From Batkoa obscura (Eukaryota; Entomophthoromycota; Entomophthoromycetes; Entomophthorales; Batkoaceae), in assembly GCA_030770535.1 (NCBI GenBank), contig JASVEC010000051.1, positions 124,001 to 188,000 of the forward strand: a stretch of 64,000 bases of DNA, given 5' to 3'. The notes beneath the pieces are model-generated. The model made no database searches, was not told where the DNA came from, and saw only the letters and a list, made by a program, of their open reading frames with translations. Positions 47,798 through 58,324 of this stretch are shown piece after piece. The first letter of the stretch is position 1. Each line of letters begins with the position of its first letter. A program made the position numbers and the translations under genes.

Positions 47798-48784
47798 TTA
47801 ATATTTTTCAACGTCACCATTTTTAAGCAAGTGGTCAACGTCAGTCTTTTTGACATAAAGGATTGAATTTTTCTTCAAATTAATTTCTCCGCTTTCGGTG
47901 ATAATACTACCACAGTCTTTCAAACACTTGATTTGCATATATACACTTTTTGGTGGCTTCATAGGTCCCATCAAATCCAAGTTAGGAAACTTATTTGATA
48001 ACTTTCGGATCAAGTTCTGATAATCCATCCCAAACCTTTTTTCTCCTGCTGATAAGTTATCTGAGATTTTAGGTGGCATGGATCTCATTTCCTGTATTGA
48101 TTTACTCCTTTTATTTCTAATTTCGGCTTCCTCATCTATACTAGACCTCTTTTGGCCCAATGCCAAGCTTGCCTTTAGCTTACTCCCACCATTATTGTTT
48201 AGTGCCTTCTTTGGATTTGATATTAATCTTTTTAACTCTAAAGGCATCGAATCTGATCTTGCAACTGGTCTTACTCTAGCCAGTGATGAAGAAAAGTCGT
48301 TTCTCTCATTCGTTGGTAAATGCCCTGTTTTCCAAATAAACTCTTGAAGAGTTTGAATCCTAGAGTTATGATAAATGTTAATTGCTCTTTTGATCCTACT
48401 TATTGCGGCCCCTTCTACCATATACTCCATATGCATATTCTCTATTTGGTTTTTGATACTGAACTGCGATGCGCTCGTTTGAGTTTGAGTATAATTAGCA
48501 GTGCTTGTGTCAGGCGCAGCCTGGCTAGAGCTTGATATTGGTACAGATGAGCCTTCATTTTGAATTCGATAACCAGAACTTCTCTTTATTCCTACATGGC
48601 TTGATCCTATCTCTGCTTCTATTTCATTCGCATCTTTATCTTCTGATTTAGCTTTAAAAGAACAATAGATGGAAGTCATATCATTTTTGAGCTTTTGAAC
48701 AAGCTCTGAATTATATGGGTATAGTATGCGTTTACAACGTTTGCTATCTTGCATCAATTTTGTTAAGTCTTCAGATAATCCCAT
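47798..48784 (-). CDS. PSF1: GINS complex subunit PSF1, enlarged
   Basis: Psf1 is one of four GINS subunits that bind Cdc45 and MCM2-7 to make the replicative CMG helicase. A single exon of 328 residues starts MGLSEDLTKLMQDSKRC. The helical domain shows LYPYNSELVQKLKNDMTSIY, then ISRIKRAINIYHNSRIQTLQ and FIWKTGHLP. The C-terminal part reads LSAGEKRFGMDYQNLI, then MKPPKSVYMQIKCLKDCGSI and LKKNSILYVKKTDVDHLL, all very close to the family. PSF1 is normally about 200 residues. Here two low-complexity Ser/Asn/Lys insertions, roughly residues 55-105 and 160-255, account for the extra length. The second separates WKTGHLP from SAGEKRF, which are adjacent in other species. The upstream extension to 48820 lacks homology, so 48784 is preferred. 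Confidence 0.92.
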   Translation of the reverse strand: MGLSEDLTKLMQDSKRCKRILYPYNSELVQKLKNDMTSIYCSFKAKSEDKDANEIEAEIGSSHVGIKRSSGYRIQNEGSSVPISSSSQAAPDTSTANYTQTQTSASQFSIKNQIENMHMEYMVEGAAISRIKRAINIYHNSRIQTLQEFIWKTGHLPTNERNDFSSSLARVRPVARSDSMPLELKRLISNPKKALNNNGGSKLKASLALGQKRSSIDEEAEIRNKRSKSIQEMRSMPPKISDNLSAGEKRFGMDYQNLIRKLSNKFPNLDLMGPMKPPKSVYMQIKCLKDCGSIITESGEINLKKNSILYVKKTDVDHLLKNGDVEKY

Positions 48785-49229
48785 TCTATATAAAATAATA
48801 ACAAAATTTTTAAAGCACAAAAACGTTTAAATTTTATTTTATTTTTATAGATTAAATTTTATGGGATTCAGGTTTATTTTGATAAAGATCAAGCATCTAT
48901 GTGATTTATTGATAGTTTTGTTTTGCCTAAAAAATACTTGTATTAGTGATAATAATATAACTGTATTTACCTTATTTAAATATAATATACATATTGTATT
49001 ATATATTATATTATATTGCTATATAATTTATATAATTTACAAAAAGTTATACTAACCAATCAAAATTTGATTCAATATTTAATATGCTCAGAAAGCTCCA
49101 CGTCAAAATTACCTTTACTGTAGTTAGTGCCCGATTAGGCAAACCAATAGCTGATTCGATCAAATTACTCAAAAAACTAACCTTTTCAAAAAAGTTAAAA
49201 CAATAGAATATACATAGTAAAAGCTATTG
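48785..49229. promoter_or_regulatory. Divergent promoter of PSF1 and SEC24
   Basis: 445 bp, very A/T-rich in the middle (48950-49040). No defined site recognised. Confidence 0.4.
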
Positions 49230-52200
49230 ATGTCACAACCACCACCACCACAACAAAACCAACCACCAAGGCCAAGGCCACAAATGCAGGGGCAAGGGGG
49301 ACCTAGACCTAATATGGGTCCAGGTGGTCCACCTCCACAAGGTATGGGGAACTTTAGACCTGGTCCAAACCAAAATGGCCCACCTCGTCCTGGGTTTCCA
49401 CCAAGGTATCCACCTAATCAGCAACATCCTAATCAGCAACATCAAGGTCCATCACGTCCAACAGGACAAATCCCGCCACAGCAGCAACCACCAAATATGG
49501 GACAAAGGCCAATGCCATTAGGACCAAATGCAAATCAATATCCATCTGCACCAAGGCCTCAACAGCCAAATCCTCAAAGTCCGCCGCCTCAAAATCATGC
49601 TCAAAGTAATATGAATCCAGCTAGACGTAGAATGTATCCCAATCAACCTGATACTAGTTTGTATAATCAACCTCCGCAAGTAAATGAAATGCCTAATGAT
49701 TATCAACCACAACTATTCGTACCTGGAGAAAGCCAAAACCAAAACCAAAACCAACCTCAACAAGGATATCCCCAAGCTTATCCTTATCAACAACAGGATA
49801 GTCAATACAACTATGATCCAAACAATCTAACAACACCAATGGCAAATATGAATATACAATCCAGTGGCTTAGTAAGCTAAATTTATCAATGATGTTGTTT
49901 ATAATAATTTTTTTAAAAAAAGGTGGAAAATCCATTGCAGACCACACCTTTGCTTCATTTTCAACCAAAGATGCATGAACTTAATGAACTCCCACCAATA
50001 CCAAAGATTCCACAAGAGGTATATATAATTTATTTTTACTTTAAATTAGTTTATTAAATTTTATTTAGTCTATGATCAATCCAACATCCAGTCATTTAGT
50101 TTGTGATATTGAAATGCAAAGAACTACCCTTAATGCTTTTCCGGCTACTCCGGCTTTATTAAAAAAATCAAACTTACCTTTGGGCTTGATTATTACCCCA
50201 TTTAAAACTCTGGGCCCAGAACAAGTAATTGTTTAACTACTGTAATTTCCACAATTTTTTAAAAACTTATAGTATATTCCAGTCCTTTATGAAATCATCC
50301 GTTGTAGAGCTTGTCGTACATACATTAATCCATTTGTAACATTTGTTCAAACCAAATGGAAATGTAATGTATGTAACCTTCATAACGATTGTAATTTTAA
50401 TATATAAAAAATGATGCAGTTTTAACAGTTTTATTTAGTACCCCAATCCTTTGATTACGATCTTAATACACGCCAACCAATCGATCGTTTCCAACGTCCA
50501 GAAGTAACTCATGCTGTAGTTGATTATTCTGCGCCTGTAGAATATATGGTAATTATTAACTTGTTAATTTAAATTGACAATTTCTAATATAAAGACTTAA
50601 GGTTCGCGCTCCCCAACCTCCTATCTATTTTTTTGTTATTGATGTATCTTATGCTTCGGTACAAAGTGGTATAGTTGCAGCTATTGCAAAAACAATTTTA
50701 GACTCATTAGATCGTATACCAAATGCTGATCAAAGAGTTAAAGTTGGTTTTATGACTTTTGATAGCTCCCTTCATTTTTATAAACTTGATGTAAGTATAT
50801 GTATATATTAAGTTTGATTTAATATTAACAATCTATTAGATAAAATCTTCAGAACCCCAAATGTTAGTAGTAGCTGATTTAGAAGAAGTATATCTTCCGT
50901 CACCTGAAGATTTATTGGTCAATTTAGTGGAAGCTCGTTCAGCTATTGAATCTCTCCTCTCTCGTTTAGGCTTAATGTTTAAATCCACTCAAAATGTACA
51001 AAGTGCTTTGGGGCCTGCTTTACAATCAGCTCAAAAGATTTTGGTAAGTTTGTTTTTTTTGCTCATGTTTGTGTTTAACTTATTTTTAGACTCCATCTGG
51101 TGGTAAAATTATTAACTTTCAAACTATACTTCCAACCATTCAATCTGGTGACCTTACTATTCGTGAAGATCCTAAAATTTTGGGGACTGCTAAAGTAAGC
51201 TTATTATTATAATTATGACTTTATTTATTTTATTTTATTCTAGGAATCTTCTTTACTTAATCCAGCTTCTAGTTTTTATAAAAACTTTGCACTTGATTGT
51301 TCAAGAGCTTACATTGGTATAGATATGTTTTTGTTTGGTGGCCAATATATGGATATTGCTACTTTATGTAAGTAATTTATTGTTTGTTTTATGATATGTT
51401 AACAAGTATTAGCCTCTGCACCAAAGTATACGGGTGGGCATTTGTACCATTATCCTGGATTCAATGCGCAACGTACTGAAGATATCACCAAATTAAGACA
51501 TGAAGTTTCTGAATTTTTGGCTAATGAAGTTGGACTTGAAGCTGTACTTCGATTAAGATGCTCTCAGGGTATCCGTACCGATGCTTATTTTGGAAACTTT
51601 TTCTTAAGAGCTAGTCAGCTTTTATCTCTTCCTAATGTGACTCCAGACCATTGCTATACTGTTGAATTATCTTTAGAAGATAAATTAGAAACTCCAATTG
51701 CTATTGTTCAATCCGCTCTTCTTTATACTTCTTCAACAGGCAATTGTTATTTTTATTATTTAAGTTTAAAGGCTAATTATTTTTAGGTGAAAGAAGGATT
51801 AGAGTTATGACTTCAGCTATTCCAACTACTTCGAATATTTCGGAGCTTTATCAATCAGCTGATCAAACAGCTATGTTTTCATTTATTGCTAAGAAAGGTA
51901 ACATACTATTACTAATTCAATATATGTATAGGTGCTAACAATTTAAATAGCTGTTGATCGTGCACTAACATCTAAACTTGAAGATGCTAGAGATGCACTC
52001 ATTAATAAATGTGCTCAAATTTTACATACGTTTAAAACTGAATTAACGTCTTCTTCTTCCGGTGCTACTACTCATTTGCCCATATGTTCTAACCTTCGTC
52101 ATTATCCTTTTATGACTTTAGCTATGCTCAAAAACGTAAGTTGACTGTTGAATTTTTTATAGATTAATATTAACATAATTTTAGATTTCACTTCGTGCTG

Positions 52201-52873
52201 GTTCTACTACTACAAGTGATATACGATCAGCTGCTATTAATTTTATCAATTTATCACCACCCGAATTTTTGACTCCATTTTTAGCACCTAAACTTTACGC
52301 TTTACATGAGTTACCAGAAGAAGTAAGTTTGTTTTTTAAGTAAGTTTGTTTTTATATATTAATTTTTTATTCATTAGGCAGGTACAATTGATAATGAAGG
52401 AAAAATAATACTTCCAACACCTCTTAATTTACGTAGTGATAGCATCAATTCTCAAGGTGTTTATCTATTAGATAATACTCAAAGGGCTATGATTTATGTG
52501 GGTACTAGAGCCGATCCAAGGATTTTAAATGAATTATTTTCAGTTAATTCCTATGGCTCGTTATTTGGTGGAAAGGTAATATTAATATTAAGTAAACTAT
52601 ATAAAACAAATTAAATTAATTCTTTCATTTTAGGTTTCTTTACCTTTACTTGATACTAAACTTTCAAAGAGAGTACAAGCAATTTTGAATCAACATCGTA
52701 AAATTGTTCGAGATACTTATTATCAAGAAACATTTATTGTTAAAGAAGATGGAGATCCAGCACTTCGATTGTTATTTTTGACTTATTTAGTAGAAGATCG
52801 TACTAATACTATTCAATCTTATTATCAATTTATTGCCCAATTAAAGGAAATGGTGAACTCAGGGAAAATTTAA
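49230..52873 (+). CDS. SEC24: COPII coat subunit SEC24
   Basis: Sec24 is the cargo-binding subunit of the COPII inner coat, paired with Sec23 on vesicles leaving the ER. About fifteen exons separated by introns of 45-60 nt give roughly 980 residues. The first 215 residues are Pro/Gln/Asn-rich and disordered. The zinc finger reads [15 protein letters not shown] and KWKCNVC. The trunk shows [33 protein letters not shown] and [16 protein letters not shown]. The beta-sandwich and helical domains include [18 protein letters not shown] and [11 protein letters not shown], and the gelsolin-like end has [15 protein letters not shown] and [20 protein letters not shown]. The start is the ATG at 49230 ([11 protein letters not shown]). 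The distribution of introns in the trunk but none in the disordered head is notable. All core domains are present. Confidence 0.96.
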
Positions 52874-54295
52874 ATAAATTTTTAATAGCTTTAATGTTTA
52901 TATTAACTAGTTTTTTAATTTATGTTTAATGTTGTTACTTTATAATTCTTTGAAGGATTGTAAGATGGATAGGAGTATCTTGGAGATTGACATAAATACT
53001 GTGAATTCAATGTTACTTAATAGAAAAATAATCAAATAACATAATATTAAATTTAATAAATTATTGATTATTATTTTAAACTTTAATTTGCTTTTTAGTG
53101 ATCTGTTATTACATTTGTATAAGTTCGGATATACTGCATCAGTTTTCAAATTTCATCCTAAAAAAGTATATAAAACCTTTAACTTGATTTTTATTCATTA
53201 AGTATCTTTGTTAAATATTATAAATATAAAGATATTTAGTATAGCATTAATTTAGTACCTTCTATTAAAAATAATCAAATAGATATTTTAAACCTACGAT
53301 TAAAATTTATTAAATAAATAGAATAGTTGATTCGAAATTTTATTAGTAATTTGGTTCTTATAATTTAATTATCCGGAATATTAATAATGTGTTCAATTAA
53401 TTTATTTAAAGTTTTCAAATATGGAGTTATATAATAAATACATTTAAAAAAATAATAACTATATACAATCTATTATATATAATTGTAATTTAATTATACT
53501 TATTTCTACTTAAAATTCTTCTAATAATTAGCCTAATTAATTTAGTATATATTTACTCTTAGTTTATATTAAATAAGTAATAGCATTTTTTATACTAGTA
53601 ATACATATATATGTACTGTTATATACTATATTTTTGTTAATTATATAGTAAAATATTAGAAAAAAATATCACTTATAATAGTTACAAAAATTAATATTTA
53701 CCACATTGAAACAACTATACTTAGTTAACTTAATTCTTTTAATTTGAAAATTATTAATAGTTACGAAATGCCACTTAAAAATTTTAATCAAATTAAAAAC
53801 AAACTACTCAGTTTCAATTTCTTTTAATAAGATAACCCAGCATTTCAGTCATCTAAAGAGGTAGTTTTTTCATCCAATTATTGTAGCTTAGTTTCCCCAT
53901 AGTCAAACCTAATTTGATAATTAAGTCTTAAGGTTACCAATAAAATGAATTCATTTGCTTAGATCTCCAATTATTGGTGAATAACTCAAGTGGGCACTAA
54001 ATTTGCATAGTTAAAGTATGATGCTGCCTAACGTTTATTACATATTCTATTTTACTAAAGTGAGAAAACTATTTTTTCGTTAACTATTAGTCCCAGCTTT
54101 ATAAAGTCGATCTTCTATTTTTATCAGAGTGTTCAATAAATTAGGTTATTTTAAAGTATTAAGGTAAGTTTAAAAATATAGTTATTCAAATCTTCTATTT
54201 ATTTATTAGTTAAAAATACATTTCGTTTGCAGCCATTGCTGACTTCTTTAATATCTAGGTATCAGTTTATTATTTTTTATTTAAAGTGTACTTAA
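52874..54295. other. Intergenic, nothing recognised
   Basis: 1.4 kb of extremely A/T-rich spacer between SEC24 and CCR4 with the CCR4 promoter at its right end. No MITE copy was seen here. Confidence 0.5.
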
Positions 54296-56608
54296 ATGCT
54301 AACAAGCAAGTGTTCAATTAAAATAAAAAAGAATTTTAAAGTATTTCAAAGTAAATTTTCTTTTCCTATAAAAACGTTATTTTTTAATTTAGCTTTATTT
54401 AGAAGCAAAATGAATGATAAAGACAACCTAGTCAACGGGTATCCGCCGGGTGCTCAGAACTACCCTATGCCACCTTATATGTTATATGGTAATGGAATTA
54501 ACGCTCAACCGAATTATTCTATGAATATGAACCAAAGTTTACCATCTTCAGTTAACCCAAACTTAAGTTATATTCAACCATCACCACAAAATTTATATCA
54601 ACAACATAATCCACGTTATCCGATAATTCAAAAGAATATGAATTATCCGACTAATAATCCATTAGAAAACGCATTACTTGAAGGGCGTCCAACTATTCAC
54701 TCAACTAGTTTATCTCAAACTAACGGTCATCCAATTCATTCTCAACCTCAACATCGTATGCTATCAATGCAACAATCACGTCAATCAACAAATTTAGCTA
54801 ATCAACATTCAGGTCCAAGCAAACATGGTCGACCTACATTTACACCAGAAGCAGGCCAATGGACTATACTTGATTTAAGTAATATGCGATTAAGAGCCTT
54901 AAGTCCCCAATTATTTCAATATGATTTTTTAACGACACTTTATCTTTGTAATAATAATTTAAATTATATACCAGCTGAAATTTGTCAATTACGTTCCTTA
55001 GTAAAACTTGATCTTACTTCTAATAACATCAATGTTATTCCACCAGAAATTGGGCTGTTGGTTAATTTAAAAGAATTGTATTTATATGATAATTCAATTG
55101 TGGGGCTTCCTCTTGAAATGGGTACACTTTATAGATTAAAGTATTTGGGTTTGGACGGTAATCCGCTAGATGAACGTTATAAACTTATATTGGCTACAGA
55201 AGGCGCTCCAGCTGTTATTGGTAGATTAAGAGATAGCCAATATGGTAATAGTTATTTATATTTAAAATCAAAATACTAACTTTTATCTATTTTAGAGGGA
55301 GTAAGTCCACCACCTAGAATTTGGGAAGAAACAGAAAAAGATGCTAAAGATGATTATGGTACGTATATTTTAGATTCTAAATGTATTGTAATAATAATAA
55401 TTTTATTTTAATATAGAAAAACTTATTGTTATGACTTATAATATATTATCTGATCGTTATGCTACCCCATCTCAATATGGCTATACCCCTTCTTGGGCAT
55501 TGGAATGGGAATACCGTCGCAATAGAATTTGCGAAGAAATTTTAGAATTGAATGCGGATATTATTTGTTTACAAGTAAATTTTTATAATGATCTTTTAAT
55601 ATAGTAAATCTAATAATAATTATTTTTTTATTACTATTTTAGGAAATTGAAGCAGGTCAATTTGATACTTTTTTTAAACCCGAGTTAAGTAAAAAAGGAT
55701 ATGATGGTATTCATTGGTGTAAATCACGTGTTCATCGCATGAATGAAGCCGACAAATTACTAGTAGATGGATGTGCTACATTTTATAAAAATGATAAGTT
55801 TTCGTTAAATTTTGATAAAATTATTGAATTGGGTTCAGTAATTGATAAGCCGGAATTTTGTAAATCCACAGATACTTTAAACCGACTAATGAATCGAGAT
55901 AATGTAGCTGGTATTGTTATATTAGAAAGAAAAGAAAAGGATTATAAATTGGTGGTAGCTAATGCTCATATTCATTGGGATCCAGAATGTGCGGATGTTA
56001 AATTAGTACAAACTGCTTTAGTAACAAAGGAGTTGGAAAAGATAGCAGAACAATTTAATCGTAAAGATAGTAATGAAAGATTGAAACTATTATTATGTGG
56101 TGATTTTAATTCATTACCTGATAGTGGTGTTTATACTTTTCTAGACAACGGTAAAATTGATTTAGATCATCCAGACATTGCGGGTAGAGATTATGGGGAT
56201 TTTTGTAAATCTGGTTTAAGTCAACAATTAATTTTAAAATCAGCTTATCGTGGTTTAAATTTTACTAATTTTACGCCTACTTTTACTGGAGTTATTGATT
56301 ATATTTGGTATACTCCAATGAGTTTAACAATTTCTCATACACTTGGCCCAATTGATCCTTATTACTGTTCAAAATTTGTAGGATTTCCAAATGTTCACTT
56401 TCCATCCGATCATATACCTTTATTAATTGAAGTCAAAATTAAGCCCAAAAGTAAACCCATTTACACAGGAAATAATGGACCTACCTTCAATAGTAATTCT
56501 TATACTAAAAATAATGGTTTGTTATCCAATAATAAAGAACTTACGGGTAGTGGACCAAGTACGGTAACTTTCAATCAAAAAAGAACAATGAAAATTCAAA
56601 AAAAGTAA
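54296..56608 (+). CDS. CCR4: CCR4 poly(A)-specific exonuclease
   Basis: The catalytic deadenylase of the Ccr4-Not complex, which shortens mRNA poly(A) tails. Four exons (introns near 55251-55295, 55360-55417 and 55575-55642) give about 720 residues. A Asn/Gln/Pro-rich head precedes a leucine-rich repeat block: LDLSNMRLRALSPQLF, LYLCNNNLNYIPAEICQL, LDLTSNNINVIPPEIGLL and LYLYDNSIVGLPLEMG. The LRR is the Caf1-binding mark of Ccr4. The endonuclease/exonuclease/phosphatase domain follows with MTYNILSDRYA, the catalytic glutamate in CLQEIE, NAHIHWDP, GDFNSLPDSGVY, TGVIDYIWYT and the final histidine in SDHIPLLIE. Two possible starts exist: 54296, or the ATG at 54410 (MNDKDNLVNG). The longer one adds a Lys/Phe-rich leader and is less certain. 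Confidence 0.95.
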
Positions 56609-57038
56609 AAAAATTGATTTAAAAAAAAATTGTAAAGTTAATTTTGTTAAGTTTACAATAATATAATTTTTTTAATTTGTAAATTTTTAGTTCTTTTTTT
56701 CATTCCATCCTTTTTTGATATTGTGTTTTCTATAATCTCCCTCTACCCACCAACGATCTCTTCATTTTCAAAACTCTCTTTAGCCCCTTACCCTTAAATC
56801 TACCCTATCCCCCCCTCATGCCATTATTATCTCAATTCTTTCTACTTTGAAAATTTTTAGCTTATCTCCCTTTCTTTTTTAAAAAAATCGCAATAAATTT
56901 TTAAAAAAAATAATAGAATTATTTTTATAGAAGTTTAAAATATAAGCAAAAAACAAATCAGGATAGAACAAAAGAATAATAGATAATACAATAGCAATAA
57001 TAAGAGTTTATTTAATAAATAGAATCATAATAATTTAT
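56609..57038. other. Intergenic with pyrimidine-rich tract
   Basis: The + strand is unusually C/T-rich at about 56695-56880, with CCCCCC at 56811-56816 inside a much less A/T-rich patch. No gene was seen; convergent 3' ends flank it. Confidence 0.5.
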
Positions 57039-57508
57039 TTATTTATTATTACTATTGTTTCTGGAGAAATAAGTACTCCTTGACATCCAAAAAATGGATT
57101 GATCGAATACCCACTCACCAAAATCTAAATATCTTAATATATAAGGACGAGTAGTATCATTAGAGATAGTATCAACATTCAAACTAAAAAAGAAAAAAAA
57201 GATTAATATTTCATTGAATAAAAATTTGATGATTAAAGAAATTTAAAGCAAGTATACGCTTAAATTAAGATTTACAATAATGAAAATAATAAATTTTTTA
57301 CTTACTTTAAACTATAGATATGGAAATTTAAGTTTTATAATAAATGATTTAAAATAAAAAATAAATAAAAAGCTTAATATTTCCAATGTAAAAAATAACT
57401 TTCTAAAGAAACTTACCTTAATCCGCTACTCCTTTTAATACCAGCTAACACAGCAGATACCAAGACAGCATCTAATGATAAATGAAATAATTTTCCAAGC
57501 ATCGACAT
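57039..57508 (-). CDS. MIN8: Small mitochondrial-type protein, DUF1748/MIN8 family
   Basis: A small fungal protein of the DUF1748 group; the yeast member (YPR010C-A) is a mitochondrial microprotein. Two exons, 57508-57417 and 57183-57039, give about 78 residues. Exon 1 reads MSMLGKLFHLSLDAVLVSAV followed by LAGIKRSSGL, nearly the family consensus; exon 2 has YILRYLDFGEWVFDQSIFW and a short C-tail. One hydrophobic stretch (LDAVLVSAVLAGI) is the expected membrane contact. The 233-nt intron is far longer than its neighbours and contains a hexamer flanked by splice-like signals (see findings). The first of two ATGs is chosen. The A/T-rich (TTGAAA)n repeat at 57521-57559 sits directly in the presumed leader. 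Confidence 0.87.
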
Positions 57509-57520
57509 CCTCTTGTTATT

Positions 57521-57559
57521 TGAAATTGAAATTGAAATTGAAATTGAAATTGAAATTGA
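57521..57559. repeat. Hexanucleotide microsatellite (TGAAAT)n
   Basis: About six and a half perfect units of TGAAAT lie 13 bp 5' of the MIN8-like start on the opposite strand, so they fall in its leader or core promoter. Confidence 0.95.
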
Positions 57560-57793
57560 TTCAAACGGAAAAGTAGTTGAATTGAAATTATAAAAAAATT
57601 TCAGCTCCTATTTTTACTTAATTTATTCTTAAAATACGCAATTTTTAAGTTTGGAATTTTGTAAACAAAAATAAATGAGCTAAGTCTGAAATCTGGACTT
57701 TAAATTGTCAAAGTATTCATTTATTTATTTCCAATCAATATTATCAAAGACCTCTCTTTCACCCCAACTTGATTTTATCAACCTTCATAAATA

Positions 57794-58255
57794 ATGCAAA
57801 AAAAATCAACAAAAAAGAAATACAACTTACCTTTGAATCCAAATCAATTGTTAAATTTAGAACGTAATAAAAAAAGAGAAATCTTAATCAATAATAAAAG
57901 TAATGACACTTCTATAAAATTAAAAGTATTTAATTCCAGTGAATTGGAAAAAGTACAACAAAAGCATAAGACAATAACTTCAGGCGAAAGAGTGGAGCAG
58001 AAATTTAAGGTAAGTTATTATAAAGGAGAAATTAAGATAAAAGAGTTTAATCTTTTATGAAATAGGTAATAGATCCCCTCTCTAAATGGTTAGTTAGTCG
58101 AAATGGAAGAATATTTTTAGGTGGGGTATTGGTATTAGCTTTAGCTAATGGAGCTTATAAAGCATTAAATGAAAGAGATGTAAGTTTTAATAATGATAAT
58201 GGTAATAATAACAATAATACTTATTAAATGTTAACTTTTATAGAGACAAAAATAA
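57794..58255 (+). CDS. Small tail-anchored membrane protein, unrecognised
   Basis: A small basic protein with a C-terminal membrane helix. Exon 1 (57794-58009) reads MQKKSTKKKYNLPLNPNQLL and continues as Lys/Asn/Ser-rich coil. A 56-nt intron leads to VIDPLSKWLVSRNGRIFLGG, then VLVLALANGAYKALNERD. A second intron (GTAAGT donor at 58179, acceptor TAG at 58243) would end the chain with RQK at 58255; reading straight through instead ends at 58227 with an Asn-rich tail. The spliced form looks more natural. A single hydrophobic helix close to the C-end implies tail anchoring in an ER or mitochondrial membrane. The conserved-looking PLSKWLVSRNGRIFLGG suggests a real family, but I do not recognise it. 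Confidence 0.65.
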
Positions 58256-58324
58256 TCAACTATTTAATTTTAAAATAAAGTAAAAAAATCCAACTATATA
58301 ATATGAATCAAATTTTATTTATTT

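Noticed and set aside
49230-49880. Several open frames opposite and beside the SEC24 proline-rich head
   Set aside because: Shadows of low-complexity Pro/Gln codons; Trp-rich opposite frames are an artefact of CCA repeats.
57794-58255. SERP1/RAMP4 identity for the tail-anchored protein
   Set aside because: The size and helix position fit, but the RAMP4 ribosome-associated motif is absent and the pre-helix sequence differs.
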